Positions 23,501-32,500 of a stretch of DNA of 37,859 nt are shown here, piece by piece; position 1 is the stretch's first letter; each line of letters begins with the position of its first letter. The DNA is from a virus, in IMG/VR virus record IMGVR_UViG_3300027714_000048, positions 1-37,859 of that record. One strand, written 5' to 3'. The translations under genes were made by a program, and so were the position numbers. The notes below the pieces were generated by a model. The model was not told the DNA's origin. It saw only the letters and a list, made by a program, of their open reading frames with translations, and did not search any database.

Positions 23501-26500
23501 TCCGCACTACCTTCTTGCTCAAGAAAATAATAGTTTAATTGAATCGTTACGATTTGGTATGGAAGAATATACTAGATTTAAAAATAGATTAATTGACAAT
23601 ATTAACCGACTTGACATTGACCTAAGAAGCCCAGCTACTGCACTAGACAACATCTTAGCATTTATGACTGGTGTAAAAACCAGCGATTTCCCATTTTACT
23701 ATTCCGATATGTTACCCTGGGGAAGTCAAACAACTACAACAACGATTACACTTGATCAGACTACAGAGAAAGTATTTGAATTTACTACTCAGTTTGATTT
23801 AACAGAAATTAGTAATCGTGGCGTTCTTGTTTACATTACAAAAGACACTAATGTTAAAACTCAGCTTATACAAGGGCTTGATTATACGTTTGATTCTATC
23901 GAACCAGCAATTACTTTAAATTCATTAGTTGCTTTAGCAGTTGGTGATATTATTGAAATAGTTGAATACTCAAATACAGACGGTAGTTTTATCCCGCCTA
24001 CCCCAACTAAGATGGGATTATATCCTAAGTTTAGACCTGCTATTACTCTTGATGACACTTACCAAACTGGAACTAGTACTGGGACTGGTCCGTTTAAAAT
24101 TTATGCAACAGCAGACTCAAGATATTCACAAAGAGCACAAGGGGTTAGCGGATGGTTCTATCCATTGTACACAACAAACGCCGCGGCACAGGCGGCCGAT
24201 GTAGGTAACGCAGCGCATGCTCATAGATTCGTAGGCAGTGACAGACTGTTCTATATGCCAAATTCTGCAGCGAACCACGGTGCTGTAAACACAGACGGTT
24301 ATACAGAATATGAAAACTATACTCCGGTTATTCAAGGTCACGACGGTAGCCGCTGGGTTGCATACAAGGATCGTAGAGACGACATTATACTTGAATTTGA
24401 AAAACGTGTATACAATAATATAAAAACTCAATATGATGCACAAACCTTTGATATTGCTGAAGTAACTCCAGGGTACTTTAGAAGTTCATTTACGGACCTA
24501 GAACAGACCACGCAGATTCATACGCAATACATATCGAGTTGGGCAAACAAAAATGCATTAGATATTTCTACAAATACTGTGCATGATGCAAATAACTCTT
24601 TTACTTGGAATTATAGCGATGCTGTAGTTGCTGGTACTACCACTAGACTGCCTGGATTTTGGAGAGGGATTTATCATTGGATATACGATACAGAAACTCC
24701 ACACTTAACTCCCTGGGAAATGCTTGGTATTTACGAGAAACCAGACTGGTGGGATGCAAGATACGGAGTCGCTCCTTATACTCGCGGTAACCGTGTTTTG
24801 TGGGAAGACTTAGAAGCAGGTAAAATTTACAATGGATCAGGAAGAGATGCAACGCATACTATCAATCTACTTCGCGTCCGCACTGGCTTAACAAATATGA
24901 TCCCAACTAACGACCAGGGACAACTGCTTGCCCCTAATCAATACCTAACTCAAGGAGCAATTTCTACTAATACAGAAAGAAGCTGGAGAATTGGCGATTA
25001 TGCTCCGGTAGAAGCTGCTTGGAGACGTAGCAGTGAAATGCCTTTTGCAATGCAAATTATTTCAGCATTAAAACGTCCAGCAAAGTACATGACACTGTTA
25101 TGGGATACAAACCTAGTTGAGTACAACAAAGATTATGACCAAATACTTCAGCGTTACAAGAGTTACAGAGCTAGTATTGCAGCCTTTAGAGTCAACGGAG
25201 TAGTACAGACAAACTCTACTGTAGTTGATAGAGTGGAAGGTTACAATCAGTTTATTTCTAATTTCTTCCAATACACTAGTTTAAATCTTGTTGCATTAAG
25301 ATCAACAATTCAAAATTTAAAACTTAAACTAATATATGCAGTAGGCGGATTTACAGACTTAACGTTGTCTAAGATGCTCATAGAGTCTTCTAGTCCTAGC
25401 AGTACTGGAAGCAATATCTTTATTCCAGACGAAAACATGAGCGTTTATCTTAATAAGAGTACACCGTTAGAAAGAGTATTCTACAGTGGTGTTAGCATTA
25501 TTAAACGAGCCAATGGTTACGAGATTCGTGGATATGATACAAAAAATCCATTTTTTAAGATTGTTCCTAGTATCCGCAGCGACAAGAAAAGCATTATAAC
25601 TGTTGGTAGTGCCAGCGCAGTAATCTACAGTGATAGCCTGAACTATATTACTAGTGTTCCTTACGGTACTGTAATTGCAAGTGTTCAACAAGTTTGCGAT
25701 TTCCTAATTGCGTATGCAAGGTACTTAAAAGTAAAAGGCTTTACCTTTGACACTGTTAACAGTGACGGCAAAACTGTTGATTTTGAAAATACAGTTTCTG
25801 AATTCTTATTCTGGACACAACAAGGCTGGGGAAATAACTCAGTATTCGGCGCAAGTCCTGCATACAAAACTTTAGTAATTGACCGAGAGCTAACAACTCT
25901 AGATGATTTAAGTAAAACTGGATCACTTAAAAATACTGATAGCAAAGCAATCCGTCCTACACAGTATAACGTAGAAAGAATTGATAATAGAACTACTATT
26001 ACTGTTGATGACAGCAAAGACTATTTGTATGCTGCTCAAGTTGATCCAATTCAATACGAGCATTATATTGTATTGGACAATACAACTATATTTAATGACA
26101 TCATTTACCAGCCTGAACTAGGAAATAGACAGGCACGAGTAAAGTTCGTTGGATATAAATCAGGAAGTTGGAACGGTACGTTGCATGCTCCAGGATTTAT
26201 TATTAACAAGAATGAGTTTAATGTTTGGACACAGAACACAGATTACAAAAAAGCAGACATAGTAACTCACAATAAAAAACTCTTTGTTGCTACAGATAAC
26301 CACGAAGGTCAGTCTAAGTTTGATTTTAATAACTGGCGCCCAGTAGATAATATGAAAACTGGAATGTTGCCTAACATAACACAAAAAGTTGATAGATTTA
26401 ATAAGTTTTATGACTTTAATGAAACTAACTTAGAAAATACTCTTGACCAAGCCGCTAAAGGACAGATTGGATTTAGAAAAAGAGATTATTTAGACCAACT

Positions 26501-29500
26501 TGGGTTAGATGATGTTAGCCAAGTTAAGTTTTATCAGGGAATGATTAAAACTAAAGGAACGCCCAACGTTATTGATAAGTTAATTGGTGCTAATTTAACT
26601 AACACGGTCTCCGGCACCAAAAGTCTAGATCAAGAAATTACCTTCTATGAAGAGTGGGGATTCCGGGTTGGCGAATACGGTAGTATTGACAGTAATCAAG
26701 TTATTGACCTTGTTATTGACGAAGCCCGTGTCCAAGAAAACCAAACAGTGGTTCAACTATTAGATAGCGGCGACACAGCAGACTCAGACTACTACACGTT
26801 TAAAAAGAAGGATATTTACAAGTTACCTAATAATTTTAGCAAAAATATTTTCTTTACTAGAGATGCAAATGTTAAGAAAACTGATATTGTTGGTGCTGGA
26901 CATCCAAGACTAGATGACGTAAGTTATACACTGTTTGATCTAAACAACATTGCAGAACTTAACATTGACATTGATAAGATTGGACGCGGCACAACTATTT
27001 GGACAGCTAAAAACGACTTTGATTGGAACGTATACAGGGTTACAGAAGTAGGGGTAGAGATCAGTGAGGTGGCACAGGGCGCCAACGGATTTATTACGTT
27101 AACTGCTACAGCAAATCACGGCCTTGTTAAAAACGATATTGTCCTAATTAAGACAAACAATGAAGTTGTTAAGGGTTTTAAAACTGTTAGTAGCATTGAC
27201 TCGCCGCGCACGTTTAATGTTAGCATTGGTAATGATGTTGAAATTGATGACATTACTAACCTAAGATTACCAATCTTTAAACTAGTAAGTTCACGTTTTC
27301 AAACCATAGCAAGCATTGCAGATACCACTCCACTTTTTGGATGGGACGAGGACGAAGTTGTATGGATTGACTATGATGAAAATCAACTTTGGGCAGCATT
27401 TAAAAAGCAAGAGCCGTGGGATTTTAACAAGTTAATTTTTAACATTGATAGTTCCGGCAGTGCTAATAACGGATCTAGTCTAGCAATATCAGACGACTCA
27501 CTAAATGTTTTCTCTGGTGCTCCAAACCAAAATAATGGGGTTGTTCATCCATACCTTAGCGATGATGTAGGCATTTACAATCCTGGGTCTACATTAGCGC
27601 CAGCTACGATTGGAAATGATATATCTGGATTTGGCACAGCCAGTGTAGCAGGTAAGACGTGGGCAGCTTTTGGTGCTCCAAATAGCGTTAGTAGCGACGG
27701 ACTTGTGATAGTATATCAAAGAGCATCTAATGGAATTTACGATTCAAAACAATGTTTAGGTATTGGGCCACACAGTAATAATTCACCTAAGTTTGGATTT
27801 AATTTAGCTATGAGCAAGGATGACAGATACTTGTTTGTCTCAGCACCTGGCGAAAATACTGTTTATTGCTATGCACAGAAAGTTATTGCTACAGTTGATG
27901 AAGAGGTACAAACTGTAACTGGAACTGCCAGTTCAACAACAGCCTTTACACTAACGTGGACACCAAGTAGTGTATACAGTCTTCATATTCTTGATGAAAA
28001 TTCTAAAGAATATGTGCCATACAAAGATTACAATATTAATGGTGCAGTGCTAACATTTACTACTGCTCCTGCCAATGGACTAAAAGTTGTTGTAAGAGAA
28101 GGCACTCATTACGTGTTAGTAGATACTATTACTGGCAGTAGTTCAGCAACAGGTGATCAGTTTGGATTTAGCATTGATTGTGATACTGCTGGCGATACGC
28201 TGGTTGTTGGCGCACCGTATGCAGAAGTAACAAACTCAAGTTCAGCAAGTATTACTGATGCAGGTGAGGCTTATTTGTTCCACCACATTGCAGAAAAGTT
28301 TACTGCCAATGGAACAGTGTTTGCGTTCACCACAACAAATACACTACCTGAACAGTTTTATGTTGAAGTTGACGGGGTATTACAAACGCTTACTGATGGC
28401 GGCGATGTTGGCGGACTTGATACTGACAGTAGTACAAACCGCTACTCGGTTAGTAATAAAACAATAACATTTAGATATATTCCAGCAAGCGGTAGTATAG
28501 TTAAAGTATACACTGGCGTCTTTGCTGAGATACAACTACTAAATCAACTTAGTACTAGCAACGAACCAACAGACAGCGAAAACTTTGGTTTTGATGTAAG
28601 TATTGATGCATACGGTGCTATTGTTGCTGTTGGCGGACCAGGCGAAGATGAACTTAATCCTAATACAGGCTCGACAAGTATCTTTATTGACGAAGGGCTA
28701 CGTTTTGGTAGTGTTACCACACAGAACTTAAACGTTGGTACGTTTGCCGTGCAAAACGACTCTGTGTTTATTGATGATTTTGAAGTAAGAATTACTTTAA
28801 ACACTAGTGCTGATTCAACTGGATTAGTAGATGACATTAATAATTTAAATCTTACTACTATAGTTGCCGAAACAATTGGCACAACTAATTTGTTAATTAC
28901 TGGCAGTGCTGGAGTTGCTAACAAAAAACTTAAAGTACGTCCTGGCACTGGAGATACGTTCCGGGCACGAGCAGAAGTAGAGCCATTTAAGTTTACACAA
29001 AAACTAAACCATCCACTGCTTGCAGAGAACGAAAACTTTGGTAGAGTGCTTGAATTTGACAAATATATTCCACTTGATTCTGTTAACGAGCAAAGATTAG
29101 TAATTAGTAGTGACCGTGCTAGTACACAACTACGTATGGGACTAGACCGCGACACAGATACAAATAGTGCAACACATGACGAGTTTACAACTACATTTGA
29201 TGCTGATAGTACCAAATATATTGATAAAGTGTCACAAAGTGGGGCTGCTTACATATACGATTTGTTGGATAGCAGTGTAACTCCTGGGCTAGTACAAAGC
29301 ATATCTAATCCACCTAAGTTTGCATTTGGACAACAGATGCAAAACACAAAGATTAATGAACTAGATCAGTTTGGAGGAAGTTTAGCAATTAATCGCGAAA
29401 AGTTATTTGTTGGTAGTCCTGCAGACAACGAGTGGCTAACAAACGCAGGTAGTTTTTACTACTTCCAAAACGCTACAGATACAAGTACATGGGAAAAGAC

Positions 29501-32500
29501 CCGGGTGCAGACTCCTAAAGTAGATCCTGACGTTATTAACCGTATTGTGACATACGACAAAACTAATAACCAGATCATTGATTTTGTCGACACAGTTGAT
29601 ATATTTAAAAATAAACTGCCTGGCCTTGCTCAGCAAGAACTTGATTATATTCTACCAATTGACCCAGCGACATACAATATTAGCACAACTCGAAATAGTG
29701 TTACGTTCTCTGAAACAGGCGGATGGAACAATGAGAAACTTGGCAGAGTTTGGTGGGACTTATCTACTTGTAGAGTTATTGAATACGAACAAGGCGACAT
29801 TGATTATCGCGTCCAACATTGGAACCAGTTCTTCCCAGGATCTAGTATTAACATTTACGAATGGGTAGAATCTGATGTATTGCCAAGTGAACACGTTAGT
29901 AGTGGATTATTAGGAACACCTAAGTTTCAAGACGATAGTAACTATTGTACTGCTCCGTATTATAATAGTATTACAAACTCAACTACAATACGGTATTATT
30001 ACTGGGTAACTGATATTAACACGTTCCCGAGCGATGAGCGTAGACAACTTAGTACTGAGGGAGTTCGACAGCTTATTGAAAATCCTATTTCAACAGGAAG
30101 TAAGTACCTGAGTGTTGTAGCACCAAATACTGTTGTCCTTAATAACCTAACAAATAGTTTTTCAGATAAAAATACTGTACTTAGTATTAACTATGACGTT
30201 GTTAAAAACGAAGGAATAGTGCATTCAGAGTTTGACTTAGTCAGTGAAGGTGATCCTGGCCAAGTAATTCCTGCTAGAATACAAAGCAAGATTATTGACA
30301 GTTTAGCTGGTTCAGACGCAACTGGCGCTGTTGTTCCAGATCCAATCCTAAGTGTGGGCGATAAGTATGGCATCAGTATCCGTCCACGCCAGTCGTTGTT
30401 TACAGACAGACAACAAGCACTAAAGACATTTATTGATTACTGTAATAAAGTTTTCAAAACAACCCCTATTGCAAGACAGTATACCTTAGATACACTATTC
30501 CTAAGCGACCCTATACCAACAAAAGCTAGCGGTGCGTGGGATAAAAAGGTAGCAGACATAACTACAAGGGATTATTTAAACCTAGCAACTTTTAATATTG
30601 GATATAAAGTTTTAGTTGAATCTGATAGCACAGTTGCTGACGACTGGACTATTTACGAACTTAGAGAAACCAGCACTAGTATTAGATATTGGTTCCTACT
30701 TCGTGTACAGGCTTACAATACCGCCAAGTTTTGGGATTATATAACTTGGTATGCTACTGATTTTGATAGCACTACTATCCCAACTTACACAGTAGCAACT
30801 GAGACAGACTTATTGACGCTTATTGCTGCGGTGTCAGGAGAGACTGCCAAGGTGCGTAGTAATGATGACGGTAACTTTAGCTTCTTTAAACTAGGGGATA
30901 CCGGCACTTGGCAAGAAGTTATTATTGAGAAAGGAACTGTTGAACTAAAGAGTACATTGTATGACTTTGCCAATGCAGCAAATGGTAGTTATATTGGATT
31001 TGACAGCGGTGTTTATGACTTTGAAAAGTTTGACAGAGTTCCACACCAGGAAGTTAGAAATATTGCAACAGCAATCTTTACTGACATCTTTAAAAATGAA
31101 CTAGCAATTAAGCGTAACGATCTATTCTTTAGAATGACCGAGTTTGCAATGCAAGAGTTGCATGAAAGCAGCACAGACTGGATTGTAAAAACTAGTTTCT
31201 TAAAAGTGTTACATAAAGTTAGAAATTTAAACCAGTATCCAACCTACCAACTTGATAATTCAACATTTATTGAAGAGTATATTAATGAAGTAAAACCTTA
31301 CCATACCACTATACGTGAGACGGTTGCAAAGTATGATGGTGATGATAAGTTCCAAGGCGATGTAACTGATTTTGACTTACATGCATTTTATGACAGTACT
31401 AATGGACATTTTAGGAAATACAGCGGTGACTACCAGGGAGACGATGTTTCTAGAAGTATCAGTGGCACAGTTGATTCCCCATGGTCAGACAACTATAGTT
31501 ACTACTTAGATAGTGTTGTGTTACACAACGGAGGAACAGGATACACTGATAATCCAGTTATTACAGTTAGTGCCCCTGATCTAACAACAGGAACTCAAGC
31601 AGTTGTAACAGCGGTTACCAATGGTTCTACTATTATTCGTGTTACTGTTACTAATAAAGGCAGTGGATACACTAAAACTCCGACTATTACCAGTTCAGTT
31701 GACAGCAATGGCACTGGATTAGTATTGTTACCAAGGATTAAAAACGATCAAATTAGAGAGTTTGACACAACCATTAAATTTGATAGAATTTCATATAGCT
31801 CAACCGTTAAAGACTGGGCTGCATCTACAACGTATTCTCACTTAGATCTGATCTCTTACTATAATGCAAATACTAAAAAGCAAGACGTATATCAAGTTGA
31901 TGTGACAGGCGGATTTACTAGTGGCACAACATTCACTGTTGAAGATACTACAGGCGCAGTTGCTCTTGTGGTATATGCTGACGCTAGTCTAGCAAGCTCA
32001 GCAGACAGAATTGCGGCATACTATGCTCCAACAGAAGGCATGGTTGGCGACGATTTATCTTTACTCCAATCAGGCACAGGATACGAAAGCAATAAAGTAT
32101 CTGGAATAGGATTTGACAGAGAGCCAGGATTTGACGATGCAAGTTTTGATAATGTAGGGTTTGATGACTTTGAAATTGATATAAACGGACTAACAGTGTT
32201 AGGCGGTTCCAATGCACTTGACACTACTATCTCTAGCGTGTTTACAGATGCTGCACTTGGTACACGGCCAGAAGATATTAATATAGATGGCGGCGGCTTT
32301 GTTGACATATATGCAAGTCATGCTCCTGAAGAAGTAGTTCCTGGTATTGTATTTGATAATTTAGACATGGAAGTATACACTGATCCAAGTGATGATTTTG
32401 CTGGTGACGGAAATAGCTTTACTACAGTTTCTAGATCTTATACTGCTGACGGCATAGAAAAACAATTCTCATATGCTGGAACATCTCAGCGGGAACAAGT

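Noticed and set aside
28544-29215. Minus-strand open frame of 223 residues inside the giant gene
   Set aside because: Serine/valine-rich composition typical of the antisense of a beta-rich gene; it overlaps the FG-GAP repeat region, which is coherent on the plus strand.
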